64,000 nucleotides of DNA, taken from contig WHUX01000086.1 in assembly GCA_015179025.1 (NCBI GenBank), forward strand, positions 156,367 through 220,366. Reading direction: 5' to 3'. Each line of letters starts with the position of its first letter. Position 1 is the stretch's first letter. The position numbers and the translations under genes are program-made. Under the pieces are notes generated by a model. That model was not told where the DNA came from, ran no database searches, and saw only the letters and a program-made list of their open reading frames with translations. The stretch is from Terfezia claveryi (Eukaryota > Ascomycota > Pezizomycetes > Pezizales > Pezizaceae). Below, in pieces: positions 10,765-20,512 of the stretch.

Positions 10765-10945
10765 ATGGTGCGTGAGAGAGCAGCCAAACCAGTCGAATCC
10801 TATTCTACTCCACCCCCAACACCGAACGGCCTCCGCCCCCCTACGGAGCCCCAACCAACCGTGGTACCTGCAACGATAAACCACTTGGAGACACCAGTGG
10901 GAATCAGATGGATAAGGACTCGGATCCGTCCCTGGGGGGAAGTCG
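10765..10945 (+). pseudogene. 5' part of a 91-codon ORF split by the copia element
   Basis: The ORF starts MVRERAAKPVESYSTPPP and runs open to GPWGEV-like codons ending at G10945, where the LTR begins. Skipping the element and one copy of the 5-bp target duplication, the frame continues at 16225 and ends at TAA 16317-16319. The C-terminal half has a charged, VRMDREEVRQW-type pattern. I do not recognise the family. The clean rejoining is evidence that it was a coding region before the insertion; it may itself be part of an older retroelement. Confidence 0.5.
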
Positions 10946-11313
10946 TGTCAGAATGAATGCCCAGTCACCCTATCTCTCCGTTAAGCTGTAGCCTTTCGCT
11001 TGGTTCACACTTCTTCACTGCTTTCGGTATTACTCGTGTCCTTCACCGTTTTCAGTATTATACACGCAATCACTCTGCTCATGGTTAGAGCACTTACTGC
11101 TTGCGGTCTTTCATGTTCTTCTCATCTCATGTGATAAGCTTGGTCTTTACCTACAACTCATGTATTTAAAGCCCTCGTTCTCCCAGTACAGATAATGAAT
11201 CAATTCACTCGAACATACTCATTCAGCTACTCACTGCCACGATAATCACTCTGCTTCACATAGTTCAGCTCCCTTCTCCCACCTTGTTCTATCTAACCTG
11301 GGCACCTCGCACA
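10946..11313 (+). repeat. Copia left LTR
   Basis: 368 bp, TGTCAG...CGCACA. It contains TATTTAAAG-like text at 11162-11170 that may serve as a TATA element. Compared with the right LTR it shows roughly eleven substitutions, mostly transitions. Confidence 0.93.
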
Positions 11314-11326
11314 GGTTATGAGCCCA
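11314..11326 (+). promoter_or_regulatory. Primer-binding site, initiator tRNA-Met half
   Basis: GGTTATGAGCCCA directly follows the left LTR. It is complementary to the anticodon-loop region of initiator tRNA-Met (anticodon CAU inside GGGCTCATAACC), not to a tRNA 3' end. Copia-lineage elements are known to use such a half-tRNA primer. Confidence 0.75.
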
Positions 11327-11450
11327 GACTGACCGTCACTCCGAGCATTTTATTACCCACTAGTGTTGTCAGAATTATCGTCTGAGTCAGCCTACCCCTG
11401 CGTATTTCGAACCTCTCATACACGCATCAGCATCAGCAGCACCCAGCATC

Positions 11451-12284
11451 ATGTCATCGTCATCATCATCGTCGCAACTCCCAGGTTCATTTGCAAATAC
11501 CCTTCCTTCTACAAATACCCTTCCTTCTACAAATACCCTTCCTTCTATCTCATCGACTGTCCTTCCTTCCGTTCCATTGAAAGACTTAGAAAAATTGGCA
11601 GGTCAATCCAATTTTCTCCGATGGTGGTCGACCATTCAGAAGGTCCTCAAATATTAGAAGGTTCTGGATATTACCAGGAACAAGCAGGAAACTCCAACAA
11701 CCGATGCAGCAGCCGATGCCCTAGATATGAAGAACTTGCAAGCACTCCTTACGATGCAAGCAACAATTTCACTCAATTAACAGTATCTTATCAGCAAATA
11801 TGAGACCGCGAATCAGGCATGGTCCAACCTCCACGATGCCTTTGACCGGCAGAACATGATCTCTTCATTTTACCAGATGCGCCTAATGAATGATCTCTAA
11901 CAGTCAGAAAACGATACCATCCCTAATTATGTTCATCAGTTTGGTACTCTTTGGATGTAAACACATAGCAGGTTCTCTAATTTTACTGATGAACTCTCCA
12001 AAGTGCTTAAGCCGGTATATGAAAATGATACTGTTAAGACCACTATATTCCTTGCCTCCCTTTACTCATCTCTAAATGACATTGTTGATAATTTGAATAC
12101 AAAGAGCAATCTCACATATGCAGACACCACCGCTCAACTGCTTGCCATGCGTTCTTCCAACGTTGATACCACTAAAGCTTTGAATGCTATCCAAAAGTGC
12201 AAAGGCAAATCAACTAACCATACTTCTTCTTCTACCTCGCATTACAAGCCTAATCCCCTGAACAAGGCAAGACCACTCCTCTAG
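11451..12284 (+). pseudogene. Copia gag region
   Basis: The region begins MSSSSSSSQLPGSFANT and carries three copies of an 18-bp unit (ACAAATACCCTTCCTTCT, about 11492-11545) encoding a TLPSTN repeat. It continues in shifting frames through LKDLEKLAGQSNFLRWW, a usual start of copia gag, to LYSSLNDIVDNLNTKSNLTY and a Lys/Ser-rich end near 12284. Several stops and frameshifts break it. No intact CCHC zinc knuckle was found. Confidence 0.7.
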
Positions 12285-12599
12285 GTAAGGGTGAATGCTC
12301 ATGGTACAAGAAAAATGGATACAATTATGCAGGCATGTGCACACATAGTACAACCACCTAAAGAGTATAAAAATAACTTAAACTCGAGCCAAGGTACTGC
12401 AAACCTTGCGAGCTCTCAAGTTGACGAGTCAGTTGAACATGGTGTTGCATTTCTTACTTCTACACCTTCAGTTGTCCCTTCTGTTTCTCCTTCAGTTGAA
12501 TACGGTGTTGCTTTTGTCGCTCACACTGTTTCTCCCTTTGTTGTTCAGAGTAATGGTTCTGCTTATTTGGATAATGGTACAGATATATATCAGGTATAG

Positions 12600-12900
12600 A
12601 TCCTGGATACTGGCACCTCACATCATATTACAGCTGACATATCCTGCATCACCAACTTAGTGTCACATATAGTGGACATTGAAGTTGGTGGTGGACGCAC
12701 TCTTAGGAGTATCTATGCAGGATCTGTTAGGTTGTCAATGGTTGTTGCTAGTTTGGAGGTCTCCTTTATCCTTAATGATATATTGTACATTCCCGATTGG
12801 AATAATGCAAACCTGATTTCCTAGCGCAAACTTGATTCACTGAATGACTACTACCTTATAGGCCAAGATGGAGTACTTGAAGTAAAACTCAAGAAGGATC
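12600..12900 (+). pseudogene. Copia aspartic protease region
   Basis: After a TAG at 12598-12600 the frame reads ILDTGTSHHITADISCI, the DTG active-site motif of copia proteases. The following text retains the usual spacing (ILYIPDWNNANLIS) before a TAG at 12822-12824 where the family normally has Gln. Confidence 0.75.
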
Positions 12901-13125
12901 ATAAAACTATCCTACATGCTCCGCTTGGTGCTCATATATATACACTGGAATCTCACATCTCCAAAGGGCAAGTATATCTTTCAGCGATCCAGTTTTGGCA
13001 TGAAGCACTTGGACATTCATCTCCGAAATTATGGGCCAAAGCATTATATACAGATTCTCAGATTCTACCAAAGCCTTCTTCCGAATTCTATTATCATAAA
13101 TGCACTGTCTCAAATCTCAAATGAC

Positions 13126-13760
13126 ATGTTCCATTGCCAGTTAATTATCTATCAGAACATCCCTTCGACCTTGTTCATACTGATTTATCAGGGCCTATTA
13201 CATCAACCTCTATTAGCAGTGCCCTATATAACTTCTCTCTCCTCGATGATTGTTCTCGATTTGGGTTTACTTACTTTCTTAAGCATAAGTCTGAAGTGGT
13301 AAAATGCATAAAGGATTTTTGTGTAAAGATAAATACCCAAACAGGACAATATCCTCGCAATCTACGAACAGATAGAGGTGGAGAATTCTGTAACCATGAG
13401 CTACGATCCTACTGCTCTACCAATGGTATCGTATATCAGGTGGCCTCAGCATATCAACATGAGTCTAATGGCGTACTTGAACGCTACAACCAGACTCTAC
13501 AATACATGGTTCAACTCACACTAGCCAATCTACCAAAATTTCTATGGGCCGAATGCTACAACTGGGCTGTTTATGTCTAGAACTGCCTTTCCTATTCAAC
13601 TCTCAAAGGAAAGACTCCTTTCGAGGTTCTCAACAAAGCCAAACCTATAATAAAGCACCTTCGTCCCTTTGGTTCTCCAGTCTTAGTTCACATCCCTGTT
13701 GTAAAACAAGGTGCTGATCTAAGCTATTACCAAGAGCTTTAGAAGGCAAATTTGTTGGAT
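13126..13760 (+). pseudogene. Copia integrase region
   Basis: The frame at 13134-13580 contains the retroviral-type integrase core. First Asp is in LVHTDLSGP, second in LRTDRGGEF, and the Glu in NGVLERYNQTL, so the DDE triad is retained. TAG at 13578-13580 (VYV*NCLSYSTLKGKTPFEV) ends the ORF just before the conserved PFE motif. The upstream HHCC zinc finger is scrambled. Confidence 0.85.
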
Positions 13761-14199
13761 ATACAGGAACTACACATATGTTCCAAGTATATATACCATC
13801 CCTTAAGAAAGTAGATACATATAGGCAGGTTAAGTTCATTTCGTCAGATGATACAACCTTACTTGATTTTTATCTATCTTCAGATATCTTGCTATCTCCA
13901 AATCCATCGCTATCTCCAACACAAGAAGTAACACCCATTTGCTCTTCTATACCCCCTGCTTTAAGTATGCCAGGAACGTTTGATATACCTGCTGTATCTC
14001 AGCAACCTTAATCTCAACCTCAATCTCAATCCAATACATTACGAATTACAGAACTCAATGACTCAGATAACTCGGATTCTGAGGAAGTTAACCAACAACC
14101 CTCTAGAGAGAGCTTGCATCCTATTACTCCTCCAATAGCTTCACCTGATTCAACTCCTTCTATAGTGCAGCCTAAAGCTAAAGCTAAGGTACCAAATCC

Positions 14200-15170
14200 T
14201 AGTAACTAGGATATTGACTTTCAGTTACAACAACTTTGAGTTTCTATAAGAAATCACAACCCACCGAAACGATTTAATGATATATCTTGGACTAAAGGAC
14301 AGGCTAATATAGCTACTAGACCTTTATCCTAAACTGAAGCTATGAGATCATTAGATAAGGACAAATGGGTTGAAGCTATGTTTCAAGAGTACCAAATGCT
14401 AGTTGATCAAGAGGTGTGGTCAGTACATGAGAAAGATGAGCTTCCTAGTAGTAGGAAGCCTATAGGTTCATGATGGGTATATACTATTAAGCTGAGAAAG
14501 GATAGATCTATAGAGAGGTATAAGGCTCGACTTATGGTAAAGGGCTACTCACAGATAACCAGTATCGACTACAACGAAACGTTCATACTAGTGACTCAGT
14601 ACAATTCCTTACGTCTCGTTATTGCCCTCACAGTCCAACTCGACCTTGATACTACATAGCTAGACATCAAATTTGCATTTACTTATGGATCTCTAGATAA
14701 AGAAATCTGGATCATACCTCCCCTAGGTATCAGTCTGGATGGCAAAGTTCTTTTACTCTTAAAGGTACTCTATGGCCTAAAGCAAGCTCCCAAACAGTGG
14801 TATCTTAAGCTATCAACTGTTCTTAAGGAAGCCGGCCTCATCCCATCACACTTTGATCCCTGCATCTTCATCTACCCTACTAAGCTTCTATTTATCTGCT
14901 TTTACGTTGATAATATCTTAGTTGTTAGATATGCCTCCAACAGAAATTTATCACCAACACCTTCAGTCAAACTTCAAGGTTACCGATAAAGGTTCTCTCT
15001 CCTATATACTTAGAATTGAATTCAGATTCTCTAGCACTCACACATCAGTTTACCTTGCACAACCACTATACATCGAGCAACTTCCACTCAATTTGGAATG
15101 GAGAATTGCCATACAGTCAAGATACCACTTGATCCAGGTTCTAAACTACACTTAGCTGAAGAAGAACGAC
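14200..15170 (+). pseudogene. Copia reverse transcriptase region, active-site change
   Basis: Recognisable pieces are KDKWVEAMFQEYQML, RYKARLMVKGYSQ, LDIKFAFTYGSLDKEIW and VLYGLKQAPKQWYLKL, in one frame interrupted by stops at 14207, 14330, 14471 and 14657. The catalytic YVDD motif reads YVDN (codon AAT at 14912-14914), a single G-to-A change that should abolish polymerisation. The next frames are shifted. Confidence 0.85.
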
Positions 15171-15499
15171 TCTACTTGACCAAACTCTCTACCAACAATA
15201 GATTGGGGCGCTTCTCTATTTGGTTACTTGCACTCATCCTGATCTCGCATTTACTGTTTCTTTTCTTGCACAGTTCTCGCAATGTTCTACTGCTGATCAT
15301 CATGCTGCTGTTAAGCGTGTTCTCCGTTATCTCTTAGGTACTCGCAATATTGGTCTCTTGTATACTTGATCTTCTAAATCTTTGACTCTCTACAGTTTTT
15401 CTGATTCGAATTATGCTAATTGTTTGGATACCCGTCGTTCTGTATCTGCTTATTGTTTTATGTTAGGAAGCTCCTGTATCGCTTAGTGTTCCAAGAAGC

Positions 15500-15842
15500 A
15501 ACAGTCCGTCACCGTCTCTACTACTGAAGCGGAATATATGGCACTTTCTCTCACATCTCGACAAGCAATTTGGTACAAACACGCATTCCAACAACTTCAT
15601 ATTCTAGTAGATATTGCACTACTATGCGATAATCAATCTGGAATAAAGGTCACAGATAATCCGATTCAACACTCGAAAACTAAGCACATCGATGTACACT
15701 ACCACTACACTCGTGAACGCCTTCAGAATAACGACTTCACACTTACTTATGTCCCATCAGACGACAACCTCACTGATCTGATGACCAAAGGGCTTAAGCC
15801 TGAACCACAACAACACCTCACCGACCTGATGGGTGCACTGTT
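15500..15842 (+). pseudogene. Copia RNase H region
   Basis: VTVSTTEAEYMALSLTSRQA, LLCDNQSGIKV and HIDVHYHYTRE are the standard copia RNase H landmarks, followed by NLTDLMTKGL. TAG at 15484-15486 stands where the family has Trp (SIAWCSKKQ). The domain is otherwise open to the polypurine tract. Confidence 0.85.
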
Positions 15843-15851
15843 AAGAGAGAG
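15843..15851 (+). promoter_or_regulatory. Copia polypurine tract
   Basis: AAGAGAGAG lies directly before the right LTR, the position required for plus-strand priming. Confidence 0.75.
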
Positions 15852-16219
15852 TGTCAGAATGAATGCCCAGTCACCCTATCTCTCCGTTAAGCTGTTACCT
15901 TTCGCTTAGTTCACACTTCTTCACTGCTTTCGGTATTACTTGTGTCCTTCACCGTTTTCAGTATTATACACGCAATCACTCTGCTCATGGTTAGAGCACT
16001 TACTGCTTGCAGTCTTTCATGTTCTTCTCATCTCATGTGATAAGCTCGGTCTTTACCTACAACTCATGTATTTAAAGCCCTCATTCTCCCAGTACAGATA
16101 ATGAATCAATTCACTCGAACATACTCGTTCAGCTACTCACTGCCACGATAATCACTCTGCTTCATATAGTTTAGCTCGCTTCTCCCACCTTGTTCTATCT
16201 AACCTGGGCACCTCGCACA
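15852..16219 (+). repeat. Copia right LTR
   Basis: 368 bp, same ends as the left LTR, followed by the AGTCG duplication. Confidence 0.93.
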
Positions 16220-16224
16220 AGTCG

Positions 16225-16319
16225 TAGTGAAGTTAGACGAGGAGGGGGTGAGGATGGATAGGGAAGAAGTAAGACAGTGGAGTGGGTATAATGTAGTAAG
16301 AGTATTTAAAAAAAAATAA
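16225..16319 (+). pseudogene. 3' part of the ORF split by copia
   Basis: In frame with 10765-10945 after removal of the copia element and one target duplication. It encodes a charged C-terminus ending in VVRVFKKK and TAA. See the 5' part. Confidence 0.5.
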
Positions 16320-16383
16320 AAAAATCCGAACTTAATCTACATGCCAAGACAACAGCCTAACGATCATGTCTCCACTCGCACTC

Positions 16384-16864
16384 CAACCTTCTACACCAGC
16401 ACAAAACACAGACCAAAAGTGCGGATTTGTCCATATCTCTGCACACAGAAGGCCCCCGGGCACCGAAACAAGTTCATCCAAGAGAGCTCAACATAGAGCA
16501 CAACATACCCCAGTCCCACATCTCCAAGTCCCCGTCTTCACACTTTCCCCAGGCTTCAAAGTTCTGAAAACCCACGATATCGTGCAATTCTTCCGACCCA
16601 CACCGTATTTCGGTGTTTTGCCACGTAGGAAAACATAGCCTGGATCACGTCATACCCAACCAATTAGGGAATTTGTAATTCCCACACCAGCTTCGGGCCA
16701 ATAACAACCGTCGTCACAACTTAACCCCACGGTCATAGCGCCCCACCGTCACACGTCACGCCACCCATAGCGCCCCGTGAACGTCATAAACACCGTCACG
16801 TCATAATATCCTGACTCGAAACTATACCACGCTAGTGGGGTATAGTTTGGATATCCAGGCAAGC
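16384..16864 (+). promoter_or_regulatory. LINE-A 5' UTR, probable internal promoter
   Basis: About 480 bp without a long ORF. Between 16700 and 16810 there are repeated CGTCAC/CGTCAT words, including ACGTCATAA twice, which read as TGACG half-sites for CREB/ATF-type bZIP factors, and CATAGCGCCCC twice. A near-perfect palindrome around CCACGCTAGTGG (16820-16847) can fold into a hairpin just before the ORF1 ATG. Promoter function is inferred from position, since LINEs must carry their own. Confidence 0.5.
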
Positions 16865-19800
16865 ATGGCTCCCGGTCGCCTCTTCCACCCAGTCACCCCT
16901 GGTTGGAAGGACAGTGGCCGCTTGGTCGTCGTCATGAACGGAATAGCCTATAGGACCCTTAATAGTTACAACGCATTCAGGGCGACCGAAGTTACTAGCG
17001 AGCGACTAGACGAGGCAATAGCCAAAGGTCATTATATGCTAGAATCGAACCCAGACAGCATCCCGGATTTCAGCAGAGAAGGGTCACTAGACGAGATCTC
17101 AGAAGCCTTCAAGGACCCGGAAACGGCAGTACTGGCACTGGACCCCATTAGCGAACAGATCGAATACTCCATCACCGTTAGAAATCATCCAGGTCTAGCG
17201 TTCCAGTCCTATAATAGGGGCACAGAAGTCCCGGACTCACAACCAGATGCAGACAGCGATTCGGATTCAGACATGGGCTCGGACAACACAGCAACTCCAG
17301 CTAGCCATCTTTCTCCGACTACGCCAGCAGAAGACGCACAAAGCCTAGGCTTTGTGGAGATACCCGACTCCCAGGACGATCCCACTGACATAGATACGGA
17401 GACAGTTTTCCAGGACTGCCAAGAACCAGAGGACACTACGGTCTTCCAGGACAACCAAGAGACATTAGACACCCCCAGCTCCCCTCCCTTTCATGAGTTC
17501 AGAAACGAAGCATTGGACGAACCGATGGGCCAGGTTGACGTTACGAAGGATGGCGACGAAACAAGAAGCCAGGACGACTCGATTAAAGACTGGGATAGCA
17601 GGTCAGCTCTGGAAGGGGACCGCTTTGATCAAATGGAGGTTTTGGTCCAGGGGACCATGTCTGACTTGTCCAATAGCGTTTCACAGCTAGCAGAGATAAG
17701 CAAAGAAGAGAGAGAGAAGACAGAGGCACATAGTATAATCCTAGTCCAAATCGCGAACGATGTCTCAAACCATTGTGAGACGCAAAGGACCGAGACCAAG
17801 GAAGGCCTCCGCGATATAGCCACCGCACAAGAAGCAACCACCAGGGCGTACGAGGACCTGGCGAAGACATTCAACACACACATGAGAGCCCAGGGCACGG
17901 AGCTGACCCTTATACAGGACCGACTCATGGCAAGTCTCAACATGGCAGTGGCAGCGATCAGGGAGGAGGGGGCGGCATCCAGGGCAAAAGACTCTGAGGA
18001 CAGGCTCAAAATATACGAGGCTATAGGGGAACTACATAAGGACGTCAACACCATCAAAAAGACAATAGAAGCATCCAAACTACACCCATATAATGCTGGC
18101 CGGTCATCAGCCGCTTCGTCGGTGTTTGGAAGCCGCTCAATATCACCGCTCTCACCACCATACATACCACCCCCAGCCGCTTCGCCTGTGTTCGGAAGCC
18201 GCTCGATATCACCACTCTCACCACCATATATACCACCACCACCTCCCCATGGCACACCATTGGCAACTACAGGAGGGCTCTTGGCATTAATCTCAACCCC
18301 CCCTCCTGAAGTTATAGACTTAAGTAACATACAGGACACCCCGAGCCCCTCCCCACAACCAACACTCCATATAGAACCAGCTCTTCCTCTCCCTGCCGGC
18401 ACCATTTCGGCACCTCCAAAGGAAGACTCATCGATGATAGGCAACACCAACACGTGCAACAAGGAAACTAAAAATCCCACTCTTGGCTGCAGCCAGCACG
18501 CCCATGACGGCCCCATACGGGAATGCGGAGGGGCTAAGGCACCATCAACAACTACACCCACCCTTCCTCCACCGGTATGCAACAATGCCAAGGTCCCCTC
18601 ACCTACGGTAAAAGCCACCCTCCCTAAACCTCCTCCAAAAAAGGGGTCCGAGCAAAAGCAAAAGGCCACTCCACCACCCCAGCCAAAAGCACCCCAAACT
18701 CCGACCCCCTCAGTAAGTATATCTCCAGAGCCAGGCACAGACTCACCCATGAGGAACGGCAGCAAAGCTTGCGAGGAGGTCACAACATCAATGATGGAAG
18801 ACACGATCGACATAGTAAACAAGAACCTAAAGGCAACGGTCGAACATAAAGAAAGATACCGGAAAGCGGAGGCAAAGACGGCGGCGGAGAAGCAAGGCAA
18901 AGCAAAAGATCTGGCGAAAGTGCACCCAAGCAGGCATCGCTTACTAGGAACGTTCAACCCCCCCCAGGCTTTTGTTCCACGACCGACGGCACCATCAGGC
19001 TCAGCCTCCCCGAAGAAAGGAAACGGCAACGGCAAGAGGTCCAATACACCTAGCAAAGTCCGTCCTGACTGGGACTCAGCATCAGATTCAGAAGAAGAGG
19101 CGGCAGAGGTCCTGCTTTCAGAGTTCGTAATCCAACAGGGAAGGCTATTAGATAGAGCAGCAAAAAAAGGGTTACTAGACGACATGAAGGAAACAGGCGA
19201 AGACAAGAACAGGTCACCTAGAACTCTGTTCAGGCTAAAGAGGGCGGTCAAAGAGATCGAAAGTCAGGACTCAGATGCGGAGACTACACACAGTGAAGAG
19301 GAGTACAGGATAATTGTAGAAGAAGGGTTACAAGACACACCAAGGTACAGGAAAGACGAGGCCCCGCACGTAACCATGGACAGGAACCGAAGTGCAATGA
19401 ACGCTACGACAAGAAAAGGCATGCCAGCCATGAAGCTCCGAAAATCCAACCCACTCCCAAGGTGGACACACGCAGCAGCAGCACGATTCAAGGAAGGGAC
19501 AACCAAAGATCATGAGGATAAAACAACAGCATCCTCAGAAGCTATTGAAAGATCTAGGATGGCACCCATAGTCCCCAGTACACCACCACAGGGGCCAACC
19601 AAAAGAATCTACCCATATGAAGGAGCAGCTACACCCCCAACCAAATGCTCAGACATCGCACCCATTCGACACATCCAAAACAACGTCAGCCGTATACTCC
19701 TCGGCAACTGTGCGAAACTACCTAGTGGCACCGAGTGGATGAATAGATTTATCCAGTGCTTCAACGCTAAATCGGATAGGCTACTCGAGGGCAAAATCAA

Positions 19801-20512
19801 GGCAGTCAAGGTAGAGGGATTTCGGTCCTACCCCACTGAGAGAGAGGTCACGATCACGCACCCAACAAACACATCAAACGCTGAGATCATCCGAATGGTA
19901 GCAGCTCTAAGGAAAGAACTATTCCCGTCACCTACAACGTTACAGTACAGAGATGAGGAAGTTGTTTCTATCAATCGTGAAACAATTGAGCTGGTCATCC
20001 CCGGCCTCTCTGGAGAAGAGGGAGAACAGGCTCATGACAGGGCAAAAGAGATCGCTCAGTCTTTGGGTCTTCCACTAGCGGTCCGGTCTCCTAAATGGTT
20101 AGTTAGAGATAGAAACAGGGGGGACAGCTACGCAGGAAAGACATGCTCCCTCAGATTCTCAACGTACAGAAAGGATCTAGCGAATCTCGACTCCCCCATC
20201 CCCATCCCACTCCCAGGGAAGGACAAGCTACAGGCCTTTATCTACGAACGCCACAAGGATAAGGCCTTCTACGTAAACACCCTAGGCCACACAGTCTCAG
20301 AGCCACGACCAACATACAGCCCCATCCCTATCCCCAACGAGGTACACTGCACCTACTGCGAAGGAAGCAACCACGGAGCGGAGAACTGCTACCGCCGCGC
20401 CAACGATATGAAATACGGAAATAAGGTCAAGGAACACAGAAACAGAAGCCGTGGAAACTGGAGGCACTTTCCTACAGCCCGCAAGGGAAATCGCCGCCTC
20501 AATGAATACTAA
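16865..20512 (+). CDS. LINE-A ORF1, gag-like RNA-binding protein
   Basis: The ATG at 16865 starts MAPGRLFHPVTPGWKD and is preferred over an in-frame GTG 30 nt upstream that sits in a hairpin. The product is 1215 residues, unusually long for a LINE ORF1. It has an acidic region (residues about 120-240), a probable coiled region (about 250-400), and a long Pro/Ser-rich region with the unit FGSRSISPLSPPYIPPP duplicated near residues 420 and 441. A more ordered C-terminal part ends in one CCHC zinc knuckle, CTYCEGSNHGAENC (from residue 1162), and a basic tail. It should bind the element RNA. An 8-C run at 18958-18965 keeps the frame; copy 2 has 7 C and is shifted. Confidence 0.9.
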   Translation: MAPGRLFHPVTPGWKDSGRLVVVMNGIAYRTLNSYNAFRATEVTSERLDEAIAKGHYMLESNPDSIPDFSREGSLDEISEAFKDPETAVLALDPISEQIEYSITVRNHPGLAFQSYNRGTEVPDSQPDADSDSDSDMGSDNTATPASHLSPTTPAEDAQSLGFVEIPDSQDDPTDIDTETVFQDCQEPEDTTVFQDNQETLDTPSSPPFHEFRNEALDEPMGQVDVTKDGDETRSQDDSIKDWDSRSALEGDRFDQMEVLVQGTMSDLSNSVSQLAEISKEEREKTEAHSIILVQIANDVSNHCETQRTETKEGLRDIATAQEATTRAYEDLAKTFNTHMRAQGTELTLIQDRLMASLNMAVAAIREEGAASRAKDSEDRLKIYEAIGELHKDVNTIKKTIEASKLHPYNAGRSSAASSVFGSRSISPLSPPYIPPPAASPVFGSRSISPLSPPYIPPPPPHGTPLATTGGLLALISTPPPEVIDLSNIQDTPSPSPQPTLHIEPALPLPAGTISAPPKEDSSMIGNTNTCNKETKNPTLGCSQHAHDGPIRECGGAKAPSTTTPTLPPPVCNNAKVPSPTVKATLPKPPPKKGSEQKQKATPPPQPKAPQTPTPSVSISPEPGTDSPMRNGSKACEEVTTSMMEDTIDIVNKNLKATVEHKERYRKAEAKTAAEKQGKAKDLAKVHPSRHRLLGTFNPPQAFVPRPTAPSGSASPKKGNGNGKRSNTPSKVRPDWDSASDSEEEAAEVLLSEFVIQQGRLLDRAAKKGLLDDMKETGEDKNRSPRTLFRLKRAVKEIESQDSDAETTHSEEEYRIIVEEGLQDTPRYRKDEAPHVTMDRNRSAMNATTRKGMPAMKLRKSNPLPRWTHAAAARFKEGTTKDHEDKTTASSEAIERSRMAPIVPSTPPQGPTKRIYPYEGAATPPTKCSDIAPIRHIQNNVSRILLGNCAKLPSGTEWMNRFIQCFNAKSDRLLEGKIKAVKVEGFRSYPTEREVTITHPTNTSNAEIIRMVAALRKELFPSPTTLQYRDEEVVSINRETIELVIPGLSGEEGEQAHDRAKEIAQSLGLPLAVRSPKWLVRDRNRGDSYAGKTCSLRFSTYRKDLANLDSPIPIPLPGKDKLQAFIYERHKDKAFYVNTLGHTVSEPRPTYSPIPIPNEVHCTYCEGSNHGAENCYRRANDMKYGNKVKEHRNRSRGNWRHFPTARKGNRRLNEY

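Larger units (their letters stand above)
10946..16219 (+). mobile_element. Ty1/copia LTR retrotransposon, decayed
   Basis: The element is 5274 bp, bounded by two 368-bp LTRs starting TGTCAG and ending CGCACA, and flanked by the perfect 5-bp duplication AGTCG (10941-10945, 16220-16224). The order gag, protease, integrase, reverse transcriptase, RNase H is the copia order. The single polyprotein frame is broken by many TAA/TAG/TGA codons. The two LTRs differ at about eleven sites (roughly 3%), mostly transitions, so the insertion is not recent. It lies between a gene-free area and the full-length LINE. Confidence 0.95.

Noticed and set aside
16835..16864. GTG start for LINE ORF1
   Set aside because: GTG is in frame but lies inside a strong hairpin; the ATG at 16865 is the normal eukaryotic choice.
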